From NCBI RefSeq assembly GCF_900129135.1, contig NZ_FQVI01000013.1, positions 1 through 64,000 of the forward strand: 64,000 nt of DNA, given 5' to 3'. A program made the translations under genes and the position numbers. The notes below the pieces were generated by a model that saw nothing but the letters and a program-made list of their open reading frames with translations, searched no databases and was not told the origin of the DNA. Positions 33,693 through 41,822 of the stretch are shown piece by piece. Origin of the DNA: Lactonifactor longoviformis DSM 17459. GTDB taxonomy: Bacteria; Bacillota; Clostridia; Lachnospirales; Lachnospiraceae. How positions within the stretch are numbered: position 1 is the first letter of the stretch; each line of letters begins with the position of its first letter.

Positions 33693-34439
33693 TCATCTTG
33701 TTACACTAAAATAATATCGGCATCTGTCGCCGCGGATCAGTGCATGGCTGTATATTGCCGGTTTATTATCATGCTGATAAATGACACGGTCCATGACCAG
33801 TGCAGGCAGACCTTCGTCAAGATCTAAAAGCTTTGCATACTTCTCGTTAATAATGGTGGGCTCTACAAATGCGGAAACCCGGGTCAGATTAATATTGTAA
33901 TCCTGTACGAGTATCTCAGTCAGCAGCTCGGTATCGAAGTTGCGCTGCTCCAGACCTGGAAACGCAGCGGCCTCCAGATAGTTTTCCTCATAGATCCAGG
34001 GCTCTTCATCAGCCCAGCGGATGCGGATGAGATGAATTACTTCTGATTTTTTATCTATCTCCAGTCTGTCAGTGATGCTTCTCTTGCCCGGAATGACTTC
34101 TTTTAATAAGGTCTGTGTCTTAAGAGTAAGTCCCTGCTTCCGGATTCCCATGCCGAAGCTGTAATCCCCGAGAAGGTCATGGTTCAGACTGGGCCTTCTC
34201 ACACAGGTGCCCTTTCCCCGTTCCTTTGTAACATACCCTTTTTCGGCCAGCATATTGATTGCCTGCCGTACAGTTCCACGGCTTAGTCCAAAGGTATCGC
34301 ACAGTTCTGACTCTGACGGAAGGAGATCTCCTGACTTCAGGACTCCTGTCTGTATTAAATGGTAGATCTGCTCTTTCAGCTGATAATATAAAGGCACCAT
34401 ACTCTGTCTGTCCAATGTAATGTCCAAAGTGGTGACCAA
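33693..34439 (-). CDS. GntR-family (HutC/UTRA subfamily) transcriptional regulator
   Basis: A 248-residue regulator. The winged helix at residues 20-85 contains LPSESELCDTFGLSRGTVRQ and ERGKGTCV; residues 95-245 form a UTRA ligand domain, with WIYEENYLEAAAFPGLEQRN and IYQHDNKPAIYSHALIRGDR. HutC-type GntR proteins bind small-molecule effectors and usually repress nearby catabolic genes. It is transcribed in the same direction as the corrinoid operon and separated from it by 159 bases that include a perfect palindrome. The same motif lies in its own promoter, so it probably controls both itself and the operon, with the methylated substrate as likely inducer (inference). Confidence 0.9.
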   Translation of the reverse strand: MVTTLDITLDRQSMVPLYYQLKEQIYHLIQTGVLKSGDLLPSESELCDTFGLSRGTVRQAINMLAEKGYVTKERGKGTCVRRPSLNHDLLGDYSFGMGIRKQGLTLKTQTLLKEVIPGKRSITDRLEIDKKSEVIHLIRIRWADEEPWIYEENYLEAAAFPGLEQRNFDTELLTEILVQDYNINLTRVSAFVEPTIINEKYAKLLDLDEGLPALVMDRVIYQHDNKPAIYSHALIRGDRCRYYFSVTR

Positions 34440-34494
34440 AATTTTACCTCCTTTTTGCTACGGTTTCTTATGAAGTGGTTTCAATATAACATAT

Positions 34495-34510
34495 AAACGT
34501 ATAGACGTCA
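34495..34510. promoter_or_regulatory. GntR operator before the regulator gene
   Basis: AAACGTATAGACGTCA matches 13 of 16 bases of the palindrome at 33618-33633. It lies 56 bases upstream of the GntR start, a good place for self-control. Confidence 0.55.
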
Positions 34511-34853
34511 ATACAATTGGCGCTTAGTATAATATTTAACGAAAATTTCGTGATAACTCCATAAGTTATCTCATCTTTTTTGTGCATTATAACTTGTAAA
34601 ACACACATATATGTTTTTACTGACAATCTGTGGAGGAGAAATTTTGAACGAAAAGGGTCTGAAATGAAGGAGAGCCAGCATCCTGCGGGGGATGCTGGCT
34701 TTAGAAAAAGAAAAAGTTTTGCGTTAGGTTGTTGGCCTCTTAACAATTATTATAATACAGGTAAAATGTGATGAATCTGTGATGAAGAGTTGAAAAAAAT
34801 ATAAACTGTGTATTAAGACTTTGGGATAGGAACAAACGCTTGTGAAATAAAAA
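34511..34853. other. Intergenic stretch with a hairpin at 34673-34700
   Basis: No gene is supported in this A/T-rich region. At 34673-34700 AGCCAGCATCC pairs with GGATGCTGGCT. A seven-codon ORF (TTG at about 34644, preceded by TGGAGGAG) ends just before the hairpin, an arrangement that resembles a leader peptide plus attenuator, but the hairpin has no T-run and no plus-strand gene follows within 1 kb. It may be a remnant. Confidence 0.35.
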
Positions 34854-35801
34854 CTATTTGATTGTAGGGTTTTTTTCGAGAATGAGCATGCTTTGTGCTT
34901 TTACGAGGAATTGCTTTCCAAGGGTAGACAGATAATTGTTTTTCCCTTTGATCCATCCGATTTCATAAGAAAAAGGGCAGTCCATAAGACGAAGAGGCTT
35001 GATTCCGTCATGGTAGGTGTATTGTTGATAGGCGTTTCTGTTTGAAGTTGCAATATGATAGCAGGGTGTTTTATGCAGAAAGTCAATTAAGGTCGCCCGG
35101 TCGGATACCTTTAACAGAGTTGAAGGTACGAATACAGAGGGGGAAATATGCGCATTTGCCCCATCAAAAAGCTTTTGTTTTTCCTCATAATCAACCATTG
35201 GCATATCCTTCAGCATCTCGATGGAAATGATGTCTTCATCCGTTTTTTCATATAACGGAGAAGCTGAACCTACCATGACCATGGGTATTTCATCGGAGAT
35301 CTTCTGATATTCCAGATCATGCTGCTCAATGTATTTGATCCATTTATTTCGTGTAGAAGTAGGCAGGCTAAGTATTCCCAATTCTGATTCACGGTTATAT
35401 ACGGAATGGATGATATCTCCCCGGGATGCTTCTTCAAAATGAAAAGTAATATTTTTATCCTGATTTTGCTGAAACAGCTCTAAATAAATATAGGAGGCAA
35501 ACAAAAAATAATAGGAAGATATACTTAGATTCATTGACCACTTATTCTGAATATCTGCCATATTTCTGATATAATCAAACTGTTTAATAGTCAGTTTTGC
35601 CTGGGTTAGAAATTCTTCACCAAAAGGGGTGAGCTGCATTCCCTTTTCGGTTCGATTAAATATTGTTTGGTTAAGTTCCTCTTCCAGTGATTTGAGGGAT
35701 GTACTCAAATTTGACTGAGCCATATACATGTTTTTTGCAGCTTGGGTGATAGACTTGGCTCTTGCAATTTCAACAACCTGGATTAACTGTACAATCTTCA
35801 T
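34854..35801 (-). CDS. LysR-family transcriptional regulator
   Basis: A 315-residue regulator. The N-terminal winged helix (VVEIARAKSITQAAKNMYMA, then QSNLSTSLKSLEEEL) is standard LysR; the C-terminal part is the usual two-lobed effector domain. The ATG follows GGGAGGATATA. It is divergent from the DUF819 permease/M81 peptidase pair with a 171-base A/T-rich spacer, the classic arrangement for a LysR activator and its target. The effector is probably the compound moved by the permease (inference). Confidence 0.9.
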   Translation of the reverse strand: MKIVQLIQVVEIARAKSITQAAKNMYMAQSNLSTSLKSLEEELNQTIFNRTEKGMQLTPFGEEFLTQAKLTIKQFDYIRNMADIQNKWSMNLSISSYYFLFASYIYLELFQQNQDKNITFHFEEASRGDIIHSVYNRESELGILSLPTSTRNKWIKYIEQHDLEYQKISDEIPMVMVGSASPLYEKTDEDIISIEMLKDMPMVDYEEKQKLFDGANAHISPSVFVPSTLLKVSDRATLIDFLHKTPCYHIATSNRNAYQQYTYHDGIKPLRLMDCPFSYEIGWIKGKNNYLSTLGKQFLVKAQSMLILEKNPTIK

Positions 35802-35972
35802 TTGTATATCCTCCCAATTATTGATTTGATGGTTTTATTTTAACATAAAAGCAAGTGTAATATATTTTTTTTAATATATATTTTTCATAAGACATTTGTA
35901 TTTTTTATATTACCAGTGTACAGGGCGGTTCTGCTAAAATGAAATTAAGAAAAAATACGAGGAGGTAACAAA

Positions 35973-37172
35973 ATGGCATCTATTATTTCTGGTGATAATC
36001 TGTGGGCAATGTGGGCGATTGTTGCGGGTATTACTGCTCTTGCATTCTACACTGAACAGAAATTTACCTGGGGCGCAAAGATTTCAGCTGTATTGTTAGC
36101 ATTAATTGCTTCACTTATTCTGGTAAACGTTGGCGTGATTCCCACGTCGTCTCCAGTTTATGGAACTCTTGGGGAGTATGTTCTTCCGCTGGCAATTCCC
36201 TTGCTGCTTTTCCAATCTAATCTGAAAAAAATTGTAAAGGAAAGTGGAAGATTATTTCTGATTTTTCATGTAGCAGCTATTTTCAGTGTTATTGGAGGTA
36301 TTATCTGCGGATTCCTTTTTAAAGGTGCACTGGCAGATCAGACAGCTGGCATGGTAGCGGTTGAGGTGGGCGCTGATATTGGTGGGAGTGTAAATCTTGT
36401 TGCCATGGCTAATGCATTTAAGCTGGATGATTCGATTATGAATGCATCCCTTATCATTGGCAATCTGATTATTATTGTATGGACTACGGCTATTATAGCT
36501 ATGCCAAACATGAAGTTTTTCCGAAAGAACTTTAAACATGAGCATATTGATGCTCTTGAAGCAAATCTTGTAAACGAAGCAGATGATGGAACCACGCAGG
36601 CCGCCAAGTTCTGGAAAAGGAATGAAATATCTCTTTTAGATATCGCAAAGTGTATTGCCATCTCCTTTATTATTCTGGCAATAACGCAGACATTCTGTAA
36701 CTTTATCAATGCACAGGCACTTCCGGAAGTTGTTAAACTGCTCTTGGGTAATATTTATCTGGTCATGACAACCATTACCATTGCTCTTAGCACGGCATTT
36801 CCAAAGGTTTTTGAAAATATTCATGGAGCAACGGAATTGGGAACAATTATGATCACCATGTGGTTTGTGCAGGTAGGCGCAGGTGCAAAGATAATGGATG
36901 TAATAGCTGTTGCTCCTGCAGTGTTTGGGTTTAAATTGATTATGGCTGTGTTAAATATTGGCGGAGTTATGCTGGTTGGAAAATTCTTCAAATGGAACAT
37001 TGAGGAATGCTTTGCCGCTTCCAATGCTTCTCTTGGAGGACCTACAACTGCTGCAGCTTATGTAATCAGTAAGGGCTGGAAGAGCTTGATTGCTCCGGCA
37101 ACACTGGTAGGACTTTACGGTTATATTATCGGAAGCTATTTTGCGGTGTTTACAGCAAATATTTTCCACTAG
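35973..37172 (+). CDS. DUF819-family membrane transporter
   Basis: A 399-residue membrane protein with about eleven helices. LALIASLILVNVGVIPTSSP, EYVLPLAIPLLLFQSNLKKI and VGADIGGSVNLVAMANAF match the DUF819 (YjcL-like) family, which is distantly related to sodium-linked carriers. A cytoplasmic charged loop lies at about residues 180-215. The ATG follows CGAGGAGG. The M81 peptidase gene begins 25 bases later, and in other Firmicutes DUF819 genes often stand beside amidohydrolase or racemase genes. Substrate unknown, perhaps a small peptide or amino-acid derivative processed by the next enzyme. Confidence 0.82.
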   Translation: MASIISGDNLWAMWAIVAGITALAFYTEQKFTWGAKISAVLLALIASLILVNVGVIPTSSPVYGTLGEYVLPLAIPLLLFQSNLKKIVKESGRLFLIFHVAAIFSVIGGIICGFLFKGALADQTAGMVAVEVGADIGGSVNLVAMANAFKLDDSIMNASLIIGNLIIIVWTTAIIAMPNMKFFRKNFKHEHIDALEANLVNEADDGTTQAAKFWKRNEISLLDIAKCIAISFIILAITQTFCNFINAQALPEVVKLLLGNIYLVMTTITIALSTAFPKVFENIHGATELGTIMITMWFVQVGAGAKIMDVIAVAPAVFGFKLIMAVLNIGGVMLVGKFFKWNIEECFAASNASLGGPTTAAAYVISKGWKSLIAPATLVGLYGYIIGSYFAVFTANIFH

Positions 37173-37197
37173 AGACAGTTTGAATGAGAGGAAAGTC

Positions 37198-38682
37198 ATG
37201 AAGAGGATTATAGTTGGTGAGGTGATGCATGAGAGCAGTTCTCTTGCAAAATACCCTACAGAAGAAATAAATTTCAGAAGGACATTGATGTGGCATGAGA
37301 AGGAAGATGTTTTTAATCTTTGCAAGATTAGGTTTCGGGACTACTTGACCGGTATTATGGAAGGTGGAGCGGCAATCGGCCTTGAAATAGTTCCTGCGTT
37401 CTGTGCGTTTGCTTCTCCGTCCGGAAAGATCTCCCAAAGATGCTTTGAGTCACTTAAGGAAAGCTTTTTTGCCGGAGTTGATGATTCAATTCCAATTGAT
37501 GGGTTCTGTCTTGCTTTTCACGGTGCAGGTGTGTCTGAATCGGAGGCGGATCTTGAAGGTGCATTTCTTGAGGAGATCCGCAGCCGCTTTGGCTGGGAGA
37601 CTCCAATCGTGATGACTCTGGATCCCCATGCTAATATCACAGAGAAAATGATAAAAAATGCAGACCTTCTCGTTCCCTCAAAGCTTTATCCCCATATTGA
37701 TACCTATGAGACGGGGGAACTGGCGGCCAGGTTCATGAAAACTTTGATTGAAGAACCGGATAAGCTTAAGATGCATGTAGAGAAAATCCCTATCCTTTTG
37801 CCCATTACCATGGGGTGTACGGATAATGAACCTATGAAATCGATCCTTCAATACTGCAATGGGAAGGAAAAAATAGAAAATATAAAATACAGTGTCTTCG
37901 TACAGGGATTTCCTTATAGTGATATCGAAGACTGCAGCTGTGCCGCAGTTGTAATCACGGATGGAGATATTGTTTTAGCGGAAGCCGCTGCCAAAGATAT
38001 TGCAGATTATGTGTATGACAGAAGAGAAGAACTGAGATCAGATTGTTTGTCTGTGAAAGAAGGTCTTGATGAAGCAGAAACTTACATCACAGAAGGAAAA
38101 AAGATTATTGTTATTAACGAAACTTCAGATAATCCCGGAGCTGGCACGCCTGGAGACGGTACATGGCTCCTCAGAGAAATGCTTGAGAGAAATATTGAAA
38201 AAACATGTATCGGTGCAATCAATGATCCTGAGGCGGTTCAGGAAGCAATCCGCTCAGGCGTGGGTACCACACTTAATTTACTGGTTGGGGGGAAAACGGA
38301 TGATCAACATGGGGAACCCGTACGGATTCAAAATGCTTATGTAAAGAGTATTTGCGATGGAAAATACTGTATATTGAGTGATATGACCCACGGTCAGCCG
38401 GTTAACTTCGGTGCCTCAGTGAGGATTCAGGCGGGGAATGTGGATGTGATCATTGCTAGCAATAGTTATCAGATCATGGATGATGGAATATTTTCTTTAC
38501 TGGGAATAGATTTCAGAGAATACAATATCATTGGTGTGAAATCTGCTCAGCATTTTAAGGCGTATTTTAAAAAGTTTACGGATCATATTATTACGGTTGA
38601 TCCGCCTGGAATCAGTACAGGAAATCTTGAAACATTGAATCTGAAAAAAATAAAAAGGCCAATTTTCCCCCTGGACTTCTGA
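37198..38682 (+). CDS. M81-family metallopeptidase (MlrC-like)
   Basis: A 494-residue protein of the MlrC/microcystinase C family. Metal-site motifs are FCLAFHGAGVSESEADLEG and VMTLDPHANITEKMI, with PHIDTYETGELAARF following; the C-terminal half starts near residue 300. Members hydrolyse small linear peptides or amides with zinc and are common in bacteria that never meet microcystin. The ATG at 37198 follows GAGAGGAAAG; a frame extension to 37141 lies inside the permease gene. It is co-transcribed with the DUF819 permease, which suggests import then hydrolysis of one compound. The physiological substrate is unknown. Confidence 0.85.
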   Translation: MKRIIVGEVMHESSSLAKYPTEEINFRRTLMWHEKEDVFNLCKIRFRDYLTGIMEGGAAIGLEIVPAFCAFASPSGKISQRCFESLKESFFAGVDDSIPIDGFCLAFHGAGVSESEADLEGAFLEEIRSRFGWETPIVMTLDPHANITEKMIKNADLLVPSKLYPHIDTYETGELAARFMKTLIEEPDKLKMHVEKIPILLPITMGCTDNEPMKSILQYCNGKEKIENIKYSVFVQGFPYSDIEDCSCAAVVITDGDIVLAEAAAKDIADYVYDRREELRSDCLSVKEGLDEAETYITEGKKIIVINETSDNPGAGTPGDGTWLLREMLERNIEKTCIGAINDPEAVQEAIRSGVGTTLNLLVGGKTDDQHGEPVRIQNAYVKSICDGKYCILSDMTHGQPVNFGASVRIQAGNVDVIIASNSYQIMDDGIFSLLGIDFREYNIIGVKSAQHFKAYFKKFTDHIITVDPPGISTGNLETLNLKKIKRPIFPLDF

Positions 38683-38761
38683 TGAGATAAACACAATCAG
38701 CGTAGAGCGCCGCGAAGAACTACGTTGAGCCCTTCTATAAAAATAAATGGATGATTAGAAG

Positions 38762-38832
38762 AAAACAGAGCATTTCAGCAAAAAGAACAGGCATCTAAAA
38801 GCATGCTTCTTTTTGTCGAAGTGCTCTGTTTT
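38762..38832 (+). terminator. Long hairpin after the M81 gene
   Basis: AAAACAGAGCA and TGCTCTGTTTT enclose an inner CAAAAAGAA...TTCTTTTTG pair. It lies 80 bases after the peptidase stop and ends in T-rich sequence, so it is a probable terminator. Confidence 0.6.
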
Positions 38833-38923
38833 ATCCACGGATGTGTATACAAAATGAAAGACGAAAAACAGGGAATTTGATTTCTATGGCATATTGTAGG
38901 AGAAAATTGTCATGCATAATAGC

Positions 38924-38936
38924 AAAAAAGTCCTAT
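38924..38936 (+). promoter_or_regulatory. Shared motif, first copy (candidate YesN-type binding site)
   Basis: AAAAAAGTCCTAT occurs here and again at 44540-44552 upstream of the sugar-binding lipoprotein gene. An exact 13-base match in two non-coding sites of the same locus suggests a regulator site; the response regulator at 41823 is the obvious candidate. Confidence 0.4.
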
Positions 38937-39062
38937 CATATATTAAAAAAACTACTTGACACAAAAACATACAGCAATTAACAATTTTATCCTGTTTCAT
39001 CCATGCTATTCTGGTGATAACAAATAAAATGAGCGGAGAAAAGGAAAAAAGACATGTGAGCT

Positions 39063-39140
39063 ATGGCAACCGGACGATTGTATACGGGTGGAAGATGGTA
39101 CTATTTGAACGGTTCAGGAGAATGGACAGAGACAAAATAA
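39063..39140 (+). pseudogene. C-terminal remnant of a cell-wall-binding repeat protein
   Basis: The 25-codon frame reads MATGRLYTGGRWYYLNGSG and ends EWTETK before a stop. It closely resembles the last cell-wall-binding repeat of the large GH43 protein encoded at 48674-53389 (MATGWVQTGGRWYYLKSGGG). A stop (TGA) lies just upstream in frame. It is most likely what is left of a deleted paralogue. A terminator follows directly, as expected at a gene's end. Confidence 0.6.
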
Positions 39141-39149
39141 CGGGACTGT

Positions 39150-39195
39150 AAAAATCCGTCATTATTGGAAATATCTCCGATAATGGCGGTTTTTT
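39150..39195 (+). terminator. Terminator after the cell-wall-binding relic
   Basis: TAAAAATCCGTCATTATTGGA pairs (with G-T pairs) with TCCGATAATGGCGGTTTTT, ending in six T. It has the form of an intrinsic terminator. Confidence 0.65.
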
Positions 39196-39226
39196 AGACA
39201 CTTATTTTACAGATTCCATTGAGGAG

Positions 39227-39255
39227 TTGTTACTTTTTTTATTTCCTGATATAGT
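39227..39255 (+). promoter_or_regulatory. Promoter of the sugar-sensing operon
   Basis: TTGTTA (39227-39232) and TATAGT (39250-39255) are 17 bases apart; an alternative TATAAT begins at 39255. The first gene starts 33 bases after the -10 box. Confidence 0.5.
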
Positions 39256-39287
39256 ATAATGAATAAACAAAGAAAGGCGTATCTGAG

Positions 39288-40298
39288 ATGAAGTATATGA
39301 AGAAAAGCATAATACCGGTTATAGCAGTACTGGTTGTATTGGTTTTGATTACAGCAGGGGGATGGGGATTTTACCGTCACATCGTTAGAGACATGCAGAC
39401 CGGTGAGATAGACAGCGGCGAGAAATACTTATATCATTATGTTTTGATTGCAGACAATATCAGTTCTCCTCTATGGCAGGCGATTTATGAAAGTGCAAAA
39501 AAAGAAGCCACAGAGCATAATGCATATCTGGAGTATGTAGGCGGGGACATGGTATCGGAATATACCACGAAAGATTATCTGGAGATTGGTATTGCATCCA
39601 AAGTAAATGGCATCATTGTAGAACCTAACGGAGACCCAGAGGTGGAGAGACTGATTAACAAAGCATCTGCCAACAATATTCCTGTGGTAACTGTGATGGA
39701 AGATGCTTCCAATACCAAAAGAAAAAGCTTTATCGGAGTCAATAGCTTTCAGCTTGGGCAGGAGTACGGGGAGATTATCTGCAGAACCATGACAGAAAAT
39801 ACAAAAAAGATATTGGTGCTGATCAATGGGGATATCGAAGATCCCAGTAAAAATCTTACATTTTCTCAGATTAAATCAGAAATAAAAGAAAAATCTCCCT
39901 ATGGTAGCCAGGTGGAGATAGAGGCCCTGAGGATCAACAGCGGTAATACCTTTGAGTCTGAAGAGGCAATCCGGGATGTGTTTCTGGATTCACAGGCCAT
40001 CCCGGATATTCTGGTCTGCCTGGATGAGATAGATACTAAGTGTGCTTATCAGGCTCTCATAGACTATAATAAAGTCGGGCAGATGGATATCATCGGCTAC
40101 TATCCCACCCAGTCATTTCTGAACGCCATATCCCGGGGAACAACCTCGGCTGCTTTTGAGCTGGATACGGAGCAGGTAGGGAGATACAGTGTGGAGGCTC
40201 TGCAGGAGTACAGAGAGATGGGATATGTAAGTGAATATTTCAGTGTGGATCTGGAGCTGATTACCAAAGAAAATGTTGCGGATTATATGGAAGAGTAA
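39288..40298 (+). CDS. Membrane-anchored sugar-binding sensor protein
   Basis: A 336-residue periplasmic-binding-protein-fold protein (type I, ribose/LacI-like). Residues 6-28 form one N-terminal helix (SIIPVIAVLVVLVLITAGG) with no lipobox cysteine, so the protein is probably tethered to the outside of the membrane by an uncleaved anchor. The ligand domain contains WQAIYESAKKEATEHNAYLE and GIIVEPNGDPEVERLINKA. It directly precedes the YesM-type kinase gene (15 bases), and in Clostridia such proteins pass sugar signals to the adjacent kinase. It is not part of the ABC transporter. The sugar is unknown. Confidence 0.82.
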   Translation: MKYMKKSIIPVIAVLVVLVLITAGGWGFYRHIVRDMQTGEIDSGEKYLYHYVLIADNISSPLWQAIYESAKKEATEHNAYLEYVGGDMVSEYTTKDYLEIGIASKVNGIIVEPNGDPEVERLINKASANNIPVVTVMEDASNTKRKSFIGVNSFQLGQEYGEIICRTMTENTKKILVLINGDIEDPSKNLTFSQIKSEIKEKSPYGSQVEIEALRINSGNTFESEEAIRDVFLDSQAIPDILVCLDEIDTKCAYQALIDYNKVGQMDIIGYYPTQSFLNAISRGTTSAAFELDTEQVGRYSVEALQEYREMGYVSEYFSVDLELITKENVADYMEE

Positions 40299-40313
40299 AG
40301 AGAGAATAGAAGA

Positions 40314-41801
40314 ATGAGACATTGGAAACAGATTATAAAGGATTTATCGATCAGAAAAAAGCTGCTCCTCTGCTTTGGATTTACCTCCCTTCTGCTGCTG
40401 ATAAGTAATCTGCTGCTTTATAAGGAAGTAAACCGATCCATCAACCGGATCGATCAGATCTATGTGAGCAATATTACCCTCAATGACTTGTCGGATGCCC
40501 TGACCAGTACCCATGAGGATGTGTATGAGTATCTGAGTACCAAAAGCTCCTCCGCGCTGGAGAACTATTACAGAAGCGGACAGCAGTTTCGGGATCTGCT
40601 GGAGGATCTGAACGGAGAAACCCGGGACAACAGTATGCTTTTACTGGAAAAAAATATTAAAAACATGTCGGATACGTATCTGGCTACAATGGATAACACG
40701 GTAGCTGCCAAGAGAGGACGCAATATACAGCGGTATAAAGACTGCTATGCGGAGGCTGAGGAGCTGTACCGGTACATAACTTCTTATATAGACAATCTGA
40801 ACCGGCAGCAGTTTCAGGTGAATTCCAGCAGCTACAAAACCCTTCTGGTTTCTCTGCAATATATGGAGGTTGTGAGCACGGCGATCCTCATATTTGTGGC
40901 AGTGGTCAATATTATCTTTCTGGTTCTGCTTACCCAAAGCATCATAGGTCCCCTGATTCTGCTGGCCCGGACTGCGGACGAGGTGGCGGAAGGGAACCTG
41001 AATGCTCCGCTTTTGGAGGTTACATCCGCAGACGAGGTGGGCACTGTTACAAAAGCCTTTAACCAGATGGTTTACAGCATCAGGGACCATATTCAGAGAA
41101 CGAAGGAAAGTATGGAAAAAGAGCAGCGGATGATGGAGCGGGAACTGCTGATGAAAAACCATCTCAAGGATGCGCAGCTGAAATACCTGCAGGCACAGAT
41201 TAATCCGCATTTTCTCTTTAATTCCCTGAACGCGGGGGCACAGCTTGCCATGATGGAGGATGCGGAGAAGACCTGTCTGTTTGTGGAACGGATGGCAGAC
41301 TTTTTCCGGTATAATGTGCGGAAGATGTCTGAGGACGCCACGCTTGGGGAAGAACTGGAGGCGGTTGACAACTATATTTATATTTTAAATGTGAGATTTG
41401 CAGGAGACATTAATTATATTAAAGAGACAGATGCCGGGGTGGAGGATATCCGTGTTCCCAGCATGATCCTCCAGCCCATTGTAGAGAATTCTGTGAATTA
41501 CGGGATCCGCCACATGGAGGGAGAGGGGTACATCCATGTTACTGTAAAAAGAGAAGACGGAGAGGTTATCATCCGGATAAAGGATAATGGAAAGGGGATG
41601 GAGCCTGAGAAGATACAAGCTATACTGGAGAATACGCTGGAGGGCCATAGGGGGCAGTCAGATTCCACCGGCATTGGAATCAATAATGTAAAGAGCAGGA
41701 TGGAACTTTATTATGACCGCAAAGGGCTGCTTCAAATAGAGAGCAGAGGGCAGGATCAAGGTACGGTCGTGTCACTTATCATTCCTCTGGAGACAGCGTA
41801 A
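40314..41801 (+). CDS. Sensor histidine kinase, YesM/LytS-like
   Basis: A 495-residue membrane kinase. Transmembrane helices are at about 16-35 and 188-208, with an extracytoplasmic domain of about 150 residues between them. A HAMP domain lies at about 209-262, the His_kinase domain at 285-365 with phospho-acceptor H299 in QAQINPHFLFNSLN, and the ATPase domain near 385-493 with N-box PIVENSVNYGIRH and G-box DNGKGM. This is the standard YesM architecture, which pairs with AraC-type YesN regulators. It lies between a sugar-binding sensor and its response regulator. Confidence 0.93.
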   Translation: MRHWKQIIKDLSIRKKLLLCFGFTSLLLLISNLLLYKEVNRSINRIDQIYVSNITLNDLSDALTSTHEDVYEYLSTKSSSALENYYRSGQQFRDLLEDLNGETRDNSMLLLEKNIKNMSDTYLATMDNTVAAKRGRNIQRYKDCYAEAEELYRYITSYIDNLNRQQFQVNSSSYKTLLVSLQYMEVVSTAILIFVAVVNIIFLVLLTQSIIGPLILLARTADEVAEGNLNAPLLEVTSADEVGTVTKAFNQMVYSIRDHIQRTKESMEKEQRMMERELLMKNHLKDAQLKYLQAQINPHFLFNSLNAGAQLAMMEDAEKTCLFVERMADFFRYNVRKMSEDATLGEELEAVDNYIYILNVRFAGDINYIKETDAGVEDIRVPSMILQPIVENSVNYGIRHMEGEGYIHVTVKREDGEVIIRIKDNGKGMEPEKIQAILENTLEGHRGQSDSTGIGINNVKSRMELYYDRKGLLQIESRGQDQGTVVSLIIPLETA

Positions 41802-41822
41802 GTACACGGAAAGGAGAAGGAT

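Larger units (their letters stand above)
38833..39287. other. Intergenic region with a decayed cell-wall-binding gene end and two control elements
   Basis: This 455-base stretch before the sugar-sensing locus holds three things, each listed separately: the 13-base motif at 38924-38936 shared with the ABC operon promoter, a 25-codon relic of a cell-wall-binding protein at 39063-39140, and a terminator at 39150-39195. The promoter for the next gene is at 39227-39255. Nothing else is supported. Confidence 0.5.

Noticed and set aside
39288-40298. LacI-type transcription factor
   Set aside because: The ligand domain is LacI-like but the N-terminus is a transmembrane anchor, not a helix-turn-helix.
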